Positions 6,213 to 13,713 of a stretch of DNA of 14,264 nt are shown in pieces; within the stretch, counting starts at the first letter, position 1, and each line of letters opens with the position of its first letter. Position numbers and translations under genes: made by a program. Source of the DNA: Desulfovibrio sp. UBA6121 (GTDB lineage: Bacteria; Desulfobacterota; Desulfovibrionia; Desulfovibrionales; Desulfovibrionaceae); contig DIVX01000127.1 in the NCBI GenBank assembly GCA_002422505.1, forward strand, positions 1 through 14,264, read 5' to 3'. The notes beneath the pieces were generated by a model. That model did not search any database, was not told the origin of the DNA, and saw only the letters and a list, made by a program, of their open reading frames with translations.

Positions 6213-6320
6213 GGGGAGAACGGGCCAGTGCGGTGGGGCTTGCCGGTGCGCTGGGACCCGGTGTAAAGGGTGCGGGCGAAGCGACCCGCCGCGCCGGGTG
6301 CAGCGGGAAGGGAGGCGCTC

Positions 6321-6740
6321 ATGCGGATAACTGTGAACAATTGCGAGTGCGTGGATTGGCGCGAGGTGGCGGCGACGCTTGAGCGTGTCGGCATGGCACA
6401 CCGCGAGCCGGAGGCGCACAAAAAGGCGTTTGAGGCCAGTCATACCACTGTTTTTGTACATGATGCAGGGCGTCTGGTCGGCTTTGGGCGTGCGCTGTCC
6501 GATGGCGTCTATCAGGCGGCGGTCTACGATGTGGCCGTGCTGCCGGAATTTCAGGGCAAGGGCGTCGGCAAGCTGATTGTGGAGCACCTTCTGGAGCGCA
6601 CCGCAGGCTGCAACGTGATTTTGTACGCCTCGCCCGGGAAGGAGAATTTCTACCGCAAGCTGGGCTTCCGGCTCATGAAGACAGGCATGGCGGCCTTCTC
6701 CAAGGCCCAGATCATGGCGCAGAAGGGCTTCACGGAGTAG
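6321..6740 (+). CDS. GNAT family N-acetyltransferase
   Basis: This is a 139-residue protein. The start ATG at 6321 was chosen because AGGGAGG lies 5 bases upstream; a GTG at 6270 has no such site. The GNAT acetyl-CoA-binding motif A is clear: AVLPEFQGKGVGKLIVEHLL at about residues 72-91, with the QGKGVGK pyrophosphate loop, preceded by the beta strand AVYDVAV. Motif B is ILYASPGKENFYRKLGFR (residues 100-117). Length is normal for a single-domain GNAT. The substrate cannot be read from the sequence; the FYRKLGF type is common among small-molecule and peptide acetyltransferases. It is the first chromosomal gene beyond the tRNA and converges on the next gene with only 40 bases between. Confidence 0.88.
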   Translation: MRITVNNCECVDWREVAATLERVGMAHREPEAHKKAFEASHTTVFVHDAGRLVGFGRALSDGVYQAAVYDVAVLPEFQGKGVGKLIVEHLLERTAGCNVILYASPGKENFYRKLGFRLMKTGMAAFSKAQIMAQKGFTE

Positions 6741-6780
6741 GCGGGTACGCCGTTCCACAAGGGGCAAGGGGCTGGCGGCC

Positions 6781-7548
6781 TCAGCGCGCGGCGTCCTCCC
6801 AGTTCATCTGCTTGTCCCAGGCCACTTTGCCCTGGCTTTTGCGCATCTTGCGCAGCAGCACATACAGCGCTCCCGTGCCGCCGTCTCTGGGCTGGGCTGT
6901 GCAAAAGGCCAGGGTGATGCGCCGCAGCGGTTCGCGCGTGAGCCAGGTTTGCAGTTCCTGACGCAAAATTCCCAGGCCGCGCGGCGAATTCTTGCCCCGG
7001 CCGGGAATGACGAGCACCATGCGCCTGCCCGCAAGATAGCTCTCGCGCATGAAGAACAGCAGCGCGTCCAGGGCCTGATCCGCGTTTTGCCCGTGCAGGT
7101 CCAGGTGTCCCTCCGCAGAAAGCCGCCCGGCCTTGAGCTGCTGAAAAATCTTGGAATCCAACCCGCGCACGTAGCCGTGCATGTACTCATCGGACATTTC
7201 CAGCTCGAACTCCACCGGGCCCTGCATGGCCTGGCGCATGAGCTTGGCCTCGGGGTCGTCGCCCTCGTCTTCCTCCTCCGGCAAGGGCGGCGGCGGGGGT
7301 TGGATGCGCCTGCCCGCGCCCTGGATCTGCGCTACGCCCTGCATGGCCTCATAAAACAGCGAGTCCTCGGCACCGTCCTGCTCAGGCTCGGGCTGGGGCG
7401 CGGCTTTTTTGACCGGGGCCTTGGCCGGGGCGATGCGCCCCTTCTTGCCCTCGCGCAGGGCGGCCTTGGCCTGCTGCAGCAGGGTCGGTTTGGCGTCCTC
7501 GAATTTCAGTTCCTTCAGCGCATCCAGAGAGTTGAGCTTCTTTTTCAT
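6781..7548 (-). CDS. Smr-domain protein (MutS2 C-terminal-like)
   Basis: This is a 255-residue protein. The start ATG at 7548 has GCGAGG about 8 bases upstream. Residues 1-45 are basic and helical. Residues 50-100 are a Pro/Glu-rich linker (PPPPPLPEEEDEGDD), probably disordered. The C-terminal half is an Smr domain: LDLHGQ at 149-154, followed by MVLVIPGRGKNSPRGLGILR (about 177-196) and DGGTGALYVLLR (222-233). In this family the LDLHG and G-R/K-G motifs belong to a nicking endonuclease or RNA-binding fold, and stand-alone Smr proteins have been linked to ribosome-collision rescue and DNA metabolism. Which applies here is open. It diverges from the Fe-S cluster genes across a 178-base gap. Confidence 0.88.
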   Translation of the reverse strand: MKKKLNSLDALKELKFEDAKPTLLQQAKAALREGKKGRIAPAKAPVKKAAPQPEPEQDGAEDSLFYEAMQGVAQIQGAGRRIQPPPPPLPEEEDEGDDPEAKLMRQAMQGPVEFELEMSDEYMHGYVRGLDSKIFQQLKAGRLSAEGHLDLHGQNADQALDALLFFMRESYLAGRRMVLVIPGRGKNSPRGLGILRQELQTWLTREPLRRITLAFCTAQPRDGGTGALYVLLRKMRKSQGKVAWDKQMNWEDAAR

Positions 7549-7726
7549 GGCGTGCCTCGCATGGGCGGCACCCTACACCATTGCGCGCCGGGAGCAAAGC
7601 GGGCAGTGGGGGCGGGCGCGCGCACGGCTGGACTTCGCCCGACAAACTCGGTAGGAAACCGCTCTCAAGCCTGCCGCACCCCCTGTCTTTGGGGGCGAAA
7701 TTCGGGCGGGGAAAAGCGAGGCCTTC

Positions 7727-8512
7727 ATGCTCAAAATAGAGGATCTGCGCGTCAGCATAGGCGACCGCGAAGTGCTGCGCGGCATCAATCTGCACATCCG
7801 CGAGGGCGAAACGTTCATCCTCTTCGGGCCAAACGGCTCCGGCAAAACCTCTCTGCTCATGACGCTCATGGGCTTTTCCGGCTACACCGTCACCGGCGGC
7901 AGCATCATCTTCCGCGGGCAGGACATTACCAACATGCCCATGTACGAGCGCGCGCGCCTGGGCATAGGCATGAGCTTCCAGCGCCCGCCCACCATCCACG
8001 GCCTCAAGACGCGCCACTTGGTCAAAATGTGCGCGCGCGGGCGCGAGATAGACCCCGAAGCCATGGCCCGCAAGGTCAACTTCGAGGACTTCCTCGACCG
8101 CGACATCAACGCCGGTTTTTCCGGCGGCGAGATCAAGCGCTCGGAACTCCTGCAGCTCATGGCCCAAAAGCCCGGTCTGGTGCTGTTCGACGAGCCGGAA
8201 AGCGGCGTGGACCTGGAGAACATGCAGCTCATCGGCAAGGTGGTGCGCCGCCTGCTGGACGGCGAAGTGGACGCCTTGCCCGGAGCCTGCGCCAAGGCGC
8301 TGAAGCACAAGGTGCGCACCAGCGGGCTCATCATCACCCACACGGGCTACATCCTTGACTACATCAACGCCGACCGCGGCCAGGTGCTCTACCAGGGCCA
8401 CCTGTGCTGCGAGGCTCGCCCGCGCGACATCCTGGAGCACATCCGCAGCTATGGCTACCAGGAATGCATAAAGTGCCTGAACGAGCCCGCCCCCGGGCTG
8501 ACCACGCTGTAG
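7727..8512 (+). CDS. sufC: SufC-like Fe-S cluster assembly ATPase
   Basis: This 261-residue ABC ATPase has no membrane segments. Motifs: Walker A GPNGSGKT (34-41), Q-loop MSFQRPP (Q85), signature FSGGEIKRSELLQLM (131-145), Walker B LVLFDEPESGVD (151-162) and H-loop IITHTG (H205). The wording FSGGEIKRSE and ESGVDLENM are SufC hallmarks. SufC powers the SufB/D scaffold that builds Fe-S clusters in the cytoplasm. The start has GCGAGG 6 bases upstream. It lies 16 bases before the SufB-like gene, and no sufS, sufE or sufU is present, so this is a two-gene minimal Suf-type unit. The C-terminus carries Cys227-Cys228 and GYQECIKCLN (C247, C250), extra cysteines not needed for ATPase function. Walker A also lies in the helix-cap context expected of a cytosolic ABC subunit. 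Confidence 0.93.
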   Translation: MLKIEDLRVSIGDREVLRGINLHIREGETFILFGPNGSGKTSLLMTLMGFSGYTVTGGSIIFRGQDITNMPMYERARLGIGMSFQRPPTIHGLKTRHLVKMCARGREIDPEAMARKVNFEDFLDRDINAGFSGGEIKRSELLQLMAQKPGLVLFDEPESGVDLENMQLIGKVVRRLLDGEVDALPGACAKALKHKVRTSGLIITHTGYILDYINADRGQVLYQGHLCCEARPRDILEHIRSYGYQECIKCLNEPAPGLTTL

Positions 8513-8528
8513 TGCCAGGGAGACGCCA

Positions 8529-9686
8529 ATGAAAGAAGTCAAACTCACCGACTACGCCTTCAAGGGCATAGAGCACGGCGAAATAGCCGACCTGCGCACC
8601 CTGGACGCCAGCGACAAGCACCGCATTCTGCACGCCGGGGTGGACGTGGACTCCGACGCGGCCAGCGCGGTGTTCATGCACATGGACCAGAGCACCGTGC
8701 ACTGCGAAAGCCGCGACCCCGGCCTGGAGCTTCTGGACATCAAGGTGGCCATGAAACGCTACGACGGCCTGCCGGACTACGCCTGGAAGCTTGTTCCCGC
8801 CGACAAGGACGAGTTCACCCGCAACGTGGCGGAGAACGTCCACGGCGGCTACTTCATCCGCACCAAGCCGGGGGCGAAGATCGCCAAGCCCGTGCAGTCG
8901 TGCCTGTTCCTCAAGGCCGACAAGGCCGGGCAGAACGTGCACAACATCGTGGTGGTGGAGGAAGGCAGCGAGCTGCACATCCTTACCGGCTGCTCCACGG
9001 CGCACAGCACCACCAGCGCGGCGCACCTGGGCATCACCGAATATTACGTCAAAAAGGGCGGCAAGCTCACCTTCACCATGATACACAACTGGGGCGAGAA
9101 CGCCACGGTGCGCCCGCGTTCGGTGGGTGTTGTGGAAGAAGGCGGCGTGTTCCAAAGCAACTACGTGCTGCTGAACGCCGTGGGCACCCTGCAAATGTAC
9201 CCGGCCATCTACCTGAACGGCCGGGGCGCCATCGCCCGCTTCAACTCCGTCATCGTCACGCCGGAGGGCTCCCACGTGGATTGCGGCAACCGCGTCATCA
9301 TGAACGCGCCGGAAACCCGTTCGGAAATCATCAGCCGCACCATCACCACCGGCGGCGTGAACATAGCGCGCGGGCACATTGCCGGGCACGCCGTGCCCTG
9401 CCGGGGCCATTTGGAGTGCAAGGGCCTCATTCTGGGCGGCGGGCAAATGCTGGCCGTGCCGGAGCTGGACGCCACGGTGGAGGGGGTGGACCTCTCGCAC
9501 GAGGCCGCCGTGGGCAAGATCGCCCAGGACGAGATAGAGTACCTGATGGCGCGCGGCATGGACGAGAGCGAGGCCACCAGCACCATCGTGCGCGGCTTCC
9601 TCAACGTCGATATCATGGGCCTTGAGGGGCCGCTGGCCAAGGCCATTCAGGAGCAGGTGGAGCACATCGACGCCCACGCCATGTAG
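8529..9686 (+). CDS. sufB: SufB/SufD-like Fe-S scaffold protein
   Basis: This is a 385-residue protein with AGGGAGA upstream of the ATG. It has the right-handed beta-helix style of SufB/D, with many short beta repeats and no membrane segment. The C-terminal region is diagnostic: HAVPCRGHLECKGLILGGG (C291, C297), SHEAAVGKIAQDEIEYLMARGM (about 323-344) and ATSTIVRGFL. The Cys in HLECKGL corresponds to the region where SufB holds its key cluster-assembly cysteine. It is shorter than E. coli SufB (about 495 residues), matching the compact SufBC type known in archaea and some anaerobes. It acts with the upstream SufC in one operon, closed by a strong terminator. The B versus D label is uncertain; as the only partner it would have to form a homodimeric scaffold. 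Confidence 0.9.
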   Translation: MKEVKLTDYAFKGIEHGEIADLRTLDASDKHRILHAGVDVDSDAASAVFMHMDQSTVHCESRDPGLELLDIKVAMKRYDGLPDYAWKLVPADKDEFTRNVAENVHGGYFIRTKPGAKIAKPVQSCLFLKADKAGQNVHNIVVVEEGSELHILTGCSTAHSTTSAAHLGITEYYVKKGGKLTFTMIHNWGENATVRPRSVGVVEEGGVFQSNYVLLNAVGTLQMYPAIYLNGRGAIARFNSVIVTPEGSHVDCGNRVIMNAPETRSEIISRTITTGGVNIARGHIAGHAVPCRGHLECKGLILGGGQMLAVPELDATVEGVDLSHEAAVGKIAQDEIEYLMARGMDESEATSTIVRGFLNVDIMGLEGPLAKAIQEQVEHIDAHAM

Positions 9687-9712
9687 GCTTTCCTCCGTCC
9701 GAACGCATTCGC

Positions 9713-9746
9713 GCCCCCGCTGGTAACGCACTGGCGGGGGCTTTTT
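9713..9746 (+). terminator. Rho-independent terminator of the suf operon
   Basis: GCCCCCGC at 9713-9720 pairs with GCGGGGGC at 9734-9741, with a 13-base loop, followed by TTTTT (9742-9746). It lies 27 bases after the sufB-like stop. Confidence 0.9.
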
Positions 9747-9807
9747 GCGGGCAGGAGGAGGGCTTCCGCGGTGGGACTGCCGCCCGGCCCCGGTCCGCCT
9801 TTCACGA

Positions 9808-9861
9808 TTGACAAAGCCCAGGGCAAAAGCAATGCTGCTCAATTGAAGTATTGAGTATATA
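9808..9861 (+). promoter_or_regulatory. Weak promoter/operator candidate upstream of the 99-residue gene
   Basis: TTGACA lies at 9808-9813, but the hexamer 17 bases later (AATGCT) is poor. Further down there is a CTCAAT/ATTGAG inverted repeat (9838-9843 and 9850-9855) directly followed by TATATA (9856-9861). This AT-rich patch is distinct in a GC-rich setting and could be an operator over a -10 element. Confidence 0.35.
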
Positions 9862-9936
9862 CAAGATACGCGGGGGTTCCGGTTGCGGCTGGCGCAGGTG
9901 CGGCAAAGCAGGGAGCACCCGTGAAAAGGTGTACGC

Positions 9937-10236
9937 ATGGTTGAGAAAATGGCGGAGAATCCAGAGGCGTTGTTGGTTTTGCGCAAGTATTACGCGCAGC
10001 GAGTGAAGGAATACGAGGGCAAGATAAAGCACCTGACCCGCGAAATTGACGAAGAGAAGCTGAAGCCCGCCTTCAAGACCAGCCGGGACGAGCGGCACAG
10101 CAAGTATCAGGAGGCCGCGCGGCGCAGCATGGCCCAGCTGCAAAGCAGGCTCAAATACTACAACAACATGCGCGGCATGTTCCTGGCCGAGCTCAACGCC
10201 TGCATTGCGGAGCAGAAGGGGCACGTCATCGGTTAG
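9937..10236 (+). CDS. Small helical protein of unknown function
   Basis: This 99-residue protein is not recognised. It is strongly charged and almost entirely helix-forming: LVLRKYYAQRVKEYEGKIKHLTREIDEEKL (about residues 13-42) has a heptad-like pattern of a coiled coil, and a second helix spans about residues 56-93. There are no signal peptide, membrane segments or metal motifs. Only a weak GGTG lies upstream of the ATG; a second ATG at codon 5 is also possible. It stands alone between the suf terminator and a convergent gene. Codon use is like its chromosomal neighbours, and an AT-rich promoter-like patch precedes it, which supports a real gene. Confidence 0.7.
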   Translation: MVEKMAENPEALLVLRKYYAQRVKEYEGKIKHLTREIDEEKLKPAFKTSRDERHSKYQEAARRSMAQLQSRLKYYNNMRGMFLAELNACIAEQKGHVIG

Positions 10237-10342
10237 GGGAAGACTTTGGGGGGCGTCAGCTCTTCTGTAAAGCGCCGGGCAACCTGGGCCGGTGGCCCCC
10301 TTCTCGCTGCGCCTTTTTCGCTGCCCCGCTTCGACCTGCTCG

Positions 10343-10388
10343 GTCTGCCGCACAAGTCGGCGCACAAGTCTGCCGCACAAGTCGGCGC
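10343..10388. repeat. 21-bp perfect direct repeat, period 25, in intergenic DNA
   Basis: The 21 bases at 10343-10363 (GTCTGCCGCACAAG...) recur exactly at 10368-10388. Degenerate CAAGTCGGCGC-like pieces continue to about 10435. The stretch 10237-10476 otherwise holds no supported gene. Confidence 0.85.
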
Positions 10389-10476
10389 GCGGTCAGCGCA
10401 CAGGTCGGCGCGCTGGCTGCCGGGCAAATCGGCGCGTCAACGTGATCAGCAACCGTCCGGGCCCTGCGCCGCCGCC

Positions 10477-10884
10477 TTACCCCAGGCTTTTTACGTCCAC
10501 CACCGGCGTGCCGTCGATGGCTTCCAGCGGCTCCACGCGCAAACGCGCGGGCGCGGCGATCTCAAGGATCGTGACCTCGTGCAGGCCCAGAGGGTTGGGG
10601 CGGTCCGGCGAGCGGGTGGCGAACACCCCGCGCAGGGGCCGGTTCTTGTCCGCGCGCGGGTGGCACTGCAGGGTGGTGCGGTCGCCCTGGTGCAGCCAGG
10701 TAATCACCAGCACCCGCTGGCCCGGCGCCAGGCCAAGCAGGGCCGGGGCAAAGCCCGGCTCCAGCTCCAGCCAGGCTTCCGGCGCGCCTTCGTCGCCGGA
10801 TTTCGGCGCGTCTTCGCGCTTGGCCAGGGTGGAGCGCACATGGCCTAGAATCGTCAGGCGCGGGCTTTCATACAGCATGTCCAT
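10477..10884 (-). CDS. TrmO/TsaA-like (UPF0066) tRNA methyltransferase-family protein
   Basis: This is a 135-residue protein. The ATG at 10884 was chosen because AAAGGAG lies 7 bases upstream; longer reading frames in this phase lack support and run into thiL. The family signature RGVFATRSPDRPNPLGLHEV spans about residues 85-104, with YESPRLTILGHVRS at the N-terminus and LEAIDGTPVVDVK at the C-terminus (SPxRPNPIG and DGTPVLDIKP in relatives). TrmO uses S-adenosylmethionine to N6-methylate t6A37 in tRNAs that read ACY codons. E. coli TrmO is about 235 residues; this one is only the SAM-binding beta-barrel domain, like the short archaeal and deltaproteobacterial members. It is the last gene of the minus-strand cluster, 35 bases after thiL. 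Confidence 0.85.
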   Translation of the reverse strand: MDMLYESPRLTILGHVRSTLAKREDAPKSGDEGAPEAWLELEPGFAPALLGLAPGQRVLVITWLHQGDRTTLQCHPRADKNRPLRGVFATRSPDRPNPLGLHEVTILEIAAPARLRVEPLEAIDGTPVVDVKSLG

Positions 10885-10919
10885 GCCGGGCTCCTTTGCG
10901 TGAGGGGTTGGCGGAGGGG

Positions 10920-11936
10920 TCAGCAGCCGTCCTCCGGCTTGGCGAAATGGTCGAAACCTTGGCGCAGCACGGCCCCGCTGTTCAGCCGCACGCCGGGCGC
11001 GGCGGAAACAGTGCCGATGACCCGCGCCTGGGGCAGCACGGCCAGCACCATGGGCAGCCGCTGCGGGCTGGCGCAGGCCAGCAGGGCGTAGTCCTCTCCG
11101 CCAAGAATGGCCGCTTCCACGGGGTCTTGGCCGCGCGCGGAGAAAAAGGCCGCCACCTCCGGGTGCAGGTCGTCGCCGTCCAGGCAAAGATCCGCGCCAA
11201 CGGGGCCCAAAAAGCGCGGCAGGTCGCGCGCCAGGCCATCGGAAACATCCATCAGGCCGGAAACCGCCGGGCCTTCCGGGGTAAGGATTTGCGCCAGGGC
11301 CAGGCCTTCGGCGATGCGCGGCTCCGGTCGCAGGTGGGCGTGTATGGCGGCGGGCCAAGTGTCGGTTTCGCAGCAGCCCTTGCATTCCAGCTCCAGCAAA
11401 CCCGCCCGCGCCAGGCCTATTTCGCCCACCAGCAGCAGGGAGTCGCCGGGCTTGGCCTGGCAGCGCCGCAAGAGCCGCCCGGAGGGTCCGGCCTGGCCGA
11501 ACGCCACCACGTCCAGCGCCAGGGCCGGGCCCCGGCTCAGGTCGCCGCCGATGAGCGGCATGTCCAGCCTGAGCGAAAGTTCGGCCATGCCCGCCAGCAT
11601 CTGGTCCAGCTCGTCGTCGGAGATGTCCTCCGGCAGCATGAGCGACAGGGCGAAGCCCAGCGGCTCCGCGCCCATGCCCGCAAGGTCGCTGGCGGCGGCG
11701 GCCAGGGCCTTGTGGCCTATGTCCGCCGGGGCGAAGTACGAGCGGCGGAAGTGCACGCCCTCCACGAACATATCGGTGCTGACGCAGAAGCTTGCTGCGT
11801 TTTGGGCTGTGCCGGAGCGGGCTGCCGCAGGCGCGATGATGGCGCAGTCGTCGCCGCGGCCAAGCAGCACCCGCTCCCCCCGGTTGGGGAAGTGGCGGTC
11901 GATGACGCTGAGGAAGTCCTGTTCCGAGGTTGGCAT
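10920..11936 (-). CDS. thiL: Thiamine-monophosphate kinase
   Basis: This is a 338-residue protein with AGGA about 8 bases before the ATG. It phosphorylates thiamine monophosphate with ATP to give thiamine diphosphate, the last step of cofactor synthesis. PurM/ThiL-fold motifs appear in order: LGRGDDCAII (25-34, metal- and nucleotide-binding Asp pair), VSTDMFVEGVHF (52-63), HKALAAAASDLAGMGAEP (75-92), LIGGDLSRGP (128-137), GLMDVSDGLARDL (227-239) and ILGGEDYALLA (277-287). Length is normal for ThiL (about 320-340). No other thiamine genes are nearby. It lies 45 bases downstream of the radical SAM gene and is likely cotranscribed. Confidence 0.95.
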   Translation of the reverse strand: MPTSEQDFLSVIDRHFPNRGERVLLGRGDDCAIIAPAAARSGTAQNAASFCVSTDMFVEGVHFRRSYFAPADIGHKALAAAASDLAGMGAEPLGFALSLMLPEDISDDELDQMLAGMAELSLRLDMPLIGGDLSRGPALALDVVAFGQAGPSGRLLRRCQAKPGDSLLLVGEIGLARAGLLELECKGCCETDTWPAAIHAHLRPEPRIAEGLALAQILTPEGPAVSGLMDVSDGLARDLPRFLGPVGADLCLDGDDLHPEVAAFFSARGQDPVEAAILGGEDYALLACASPQRLPMVLAVLPQARVIGTVSAAPGVRLNSGAVLRQGFDHFAKPEDGC

Positions 11937-11981
11937 GGAGTCATCCTAGCAGGCTTGCTGTACGGCGTCGAGGCTTGGGCC

Positions 11982-13157
11982 TCATTTTTGCCGGAAATCC
12001 GGCGTCCAGTCCGGGCCGGAGCCCACGGCCTGCACAAAGCCCCGTGTGAAGCCCAGCTCCTCCAACCGGGAGCGTACGGCCTCGTATTCGGCCGGGGCGA
12101 CGCTCCGGTTCAGCTCCGGGAATTGCGCCGCCCGGTGGGCCGGGTAGTACTGACCCATGAGGCTCACGGCGGTGTTTGCGCCAAGGGTGTCGGCCAGCCA
12201 CTGCAAGGCCAGGTCGGCGCGGCCCGCGTTGCCCGGCAGCACCAGCAGGCGCACCAGCAGCCCGCGCCGGGCCAGGCCCTGGGCGTTCAAGGCCAGCGCG
12301 CCCACCTGCCGGTTCATCTCCACCAGGGCGTGGGTGGCCACGCGAGGATAGTCCGGCGCGGCGCAGTAGCGCGCCGCAGCCTGGGCGTCCATGAACTTGA
12401 GGTCCGGCAGGTAGATGTCCACCAACCCTTCCAGGCTGCGCAGGGTGGCCACGCTTTCGTAGCCGCTGGAGTTCCACACCACAGGCAGGGCCAGGCCGTT
12501 GTTCTTGGCCAGCAGCAGGGCATGGCGCACCTGGGGCGCAAAGTGCGAGGGCGTCACCAGGTTGATGTTATGCGCGCCGCAGAGTTGCAGCTCAAGCATC
12601 AGCGCGGTCAGGTCGTCCACGCTTACGTCGCGCCCGTGGCCGCCCATGCTGATTTCGTGGTTCTGGCAGTACGCGCACCTGAGGGCGCAGCCGGAGAAGA
12701 AGATGGCCCCGCTGCCGCGCGGACCGCAGGCCGGGCCGCTTAGGCAGGGCTCTTCGCCGTGGTGCAGCTGGGCCAGGGCCACGCGCAAGGAAGCGCCCGC
12801 GCCGCAAAAGCCCGTTTCCCTGGCGCGCAGGGCCCGGCAGGCGCGGGGGCAGAGGGTGCAGGGGCGTTCGGGGTCGAAGGCGTCGAGGTCTGCGATGTCT
12901 GGACCAGCGGCCTTCGCTACGGAGGCCTTGAGGCCAGCGGCCTTGGGCGCGGAAGCGTCGAGGTCTGCGATGTCTGGGCCAGTGGCCTTCGCTGCGGAGG
13001 CCTCGGGGCTAGCAGCCTTAGGTGCAGAGGCCTTGGGCGCGGAAGCGTCGAGGTCTGCGATGTCTGGACCAGTGGCCTTGGAGTCGAAGGCGCCTGGTGC
13101 GGAGACCTTGGGTGCGCTGTGCTGCGGCGGGCGCGTGGGGCGCGTTGGCCTGCTCAT
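11982..13157 (-). CDS. PflX-like radical SAM protein (COG1313) with repetitive N-terminal linker
   Basis: This is a 391-residue protein. The ATG at 13157 has CGGAG about 6 bases upstream and overlaps the previous stop as ATGA. Residues 1-95 are low-complexity Ala/Pro/Lys with three copies of GPDIADLDA (about 30-38, 60-68 and 85-93). The folded part begins with CTLCPRAC (C100, C103, C107), followed by GFCGAG (C118). The radical SAM cluster motif is CALRCAYC (C157, C161, C164), with QNHEIS following. Typical PflX blocks come next: NINLVTPSHFAPQV, VVWNSSGYE, VDIYLPDLKFMD and LMGQYYPAH. Such proteins are annotated as pyruvate formate-lyase activating-like enzymes, but the true substrate of PflX is not known. 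The family usually starts close to the CxxCPRxC motif, so the first 95 residues are an addition peculiar to this lineage. Confidence 0.9.
   Translation of the reverse strand: MSRPTRPTRPPQHSAPKVSAPGAFDSKATGPDIADLDASAPKASAPKAASPEASAAKATGPDIADLDASAPKAAGLKASVAKAAGPDIADLDAFDPERPCTLCPRACRALRARETGFCGAGASLRVALAQLHHGEEPCLSGPACGPRGSGAIFFSGCALRCAYCQNHEISMGGHGRDVSVDDLTALMLELQLCGAHNINLVTPSHFAPQVRHALLLAKNNGLALPVVWNSSGYESVATLRSLEGLVDIYLPDLKFMDAQAAARYCAAPDYPRVATHALVEMNRQVGALALNAQGLARRGLLVRLLVLPGNAGRADLALQWLADTLGANTAVSLMGQYYPAHRAAQFPELNRSVAPAEYEAVRSRLEELGFTRGFVQAVGSGPDWTPDFRQK
12880..13067. repeat. Three in-frame repeats encoding GPDIADLDA in the PflX-like linker
   Basis: The string GCGTCGAGGTCTGCGATGTC begins at 12880, 12955 and 13045, giving spacings of 75 and 90 bases, both multiples of three. 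Shared flanks (GGCCTTCGCTNCGGAGGCCT between units 1 and 2) indicate duplication with later change. Confidence 0.9.
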
Positions 13158-13582
13158 GGCTGCTCCGCCGTATCGCCCGTTGTCATGTCGCCCGCTGTAG
13201 TGCCGGTCGGCTTCGTGTTGCCCGGCTCCACCTTGTCTGGCTCCAGCTTGCCCGGCTCCATCATGCCCGGTATCTCGCCGCCCAGCGCCACTGTGCCCGA
13301 AGCCTTGCCCGCCGCCAGGGCGGCCTGGGGCTGGGCCAGCAGAAAGGCCACTTTGTCCGCGCGCGGGCGTTTTTTCACGGCCAGCTCCAGGCGCAGGGCA
13401 GAGGACTTGTCGGCCCGGGGGGCGCTGGCGGCAAGCTCCACCGGCAGGCGGGCGCGGGTGTATTTGGCGCCGCCGCCCGCCCGCCCGGCGTTGTGCTCCG
13501 CCAGACGGCGCGCCAGGTCGGTGGTGACGCCGCAGTACAGGGTGCCGTCGGCGCAGGTCAGAAGATATACGTGCCAGGACAT
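13154..13582 (-). CDS. GIY-YIG (UPF0213/YhbQ-like) protein with repetitive C-terminal tail
   Basis: This is a 142-residue protein. The ATG at 13582 gives the family start MSWHVYLLTCADGTLYCGVTTDL; longer upstream readings do not fit, and no good ribosome site is seen. The GIY-YIG core shows VYLLTC as the first strand, YCGVTTDLARRLAEHNAG (residues 16-33) with conserved Arg, His and Asn, then YTRARLPVEL and a Glu-bearing helix (LRLELAVKK). Small members of this family are putative structure-specific endonucleases, and their cellular role is unsettled. The usual length is 85-100 residues. Here residues from about 96 form a Pro/Gly/Thr/Lys-rich tail with MEPGKLEPDKVEPGN repeats. The stop overlaps the next start as ATGA, so it heads the operon. 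Confidence 0.85.
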   Translation of the reverse strand: MSWHVYLLTCADGTLYCGVTTDLARRLAEHNAGRAGGGAKYTRARLPVELAASAPRADKSSALRLELAVKKRPRADKVAFLLAQPQAALAAGKASGTVALGGEIPGMMEPGKLEPDKVEPGNTKPTGTTAGDMTTGDTAEQP

Positions 13583-13713
13583 GGCGGGAGCATAGCCGCA
13601 GCGCCCCCACTTGCCAAGGTGTGCGGGGCGATATATCAGCACAGCGCCCCCTTCGGGGCGTCTTGCCGCGCGGGCCGGACAAAAAGGGCGCGCCACGTTT
13701 TACCGGAGGTTTT

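Noticed and set aside
7640..7665. Possible Rrf2/IscR-type operator (CCCGAC...CGGTAGG) upstream of sufC
   Set aside because: Only about half the positions are symmetric and the AT-rich centre is missing; it could not be told from chance.
6949..8358. Open frame of 469 codons on the plus strand
   Set aside because: It covers the Smr gene antisense and the sufC gene out of frame; no domain is visible.
8364..9986. Open frame of 540 codons on the minus strand
   Set aside because: It is antisense to the sufB-like gene and crosses its terminator; the translation is His/Val/Ala-rich without motifs.
10343..10435. Possible CRISPR array
   Set aside because: Repeats are separated by only about 4 bases and decay after two copies; there are no spacers of constant length and no cas genes.
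10896..12743. Open frame of 615 codons on the plus strand
   Set aside because: It is antisense to thiL and the PflX-like gene, which have clear family motifs; the length is a by-product of high GC. The translation is Gln/Ala/Gly/His-rich with no domain.
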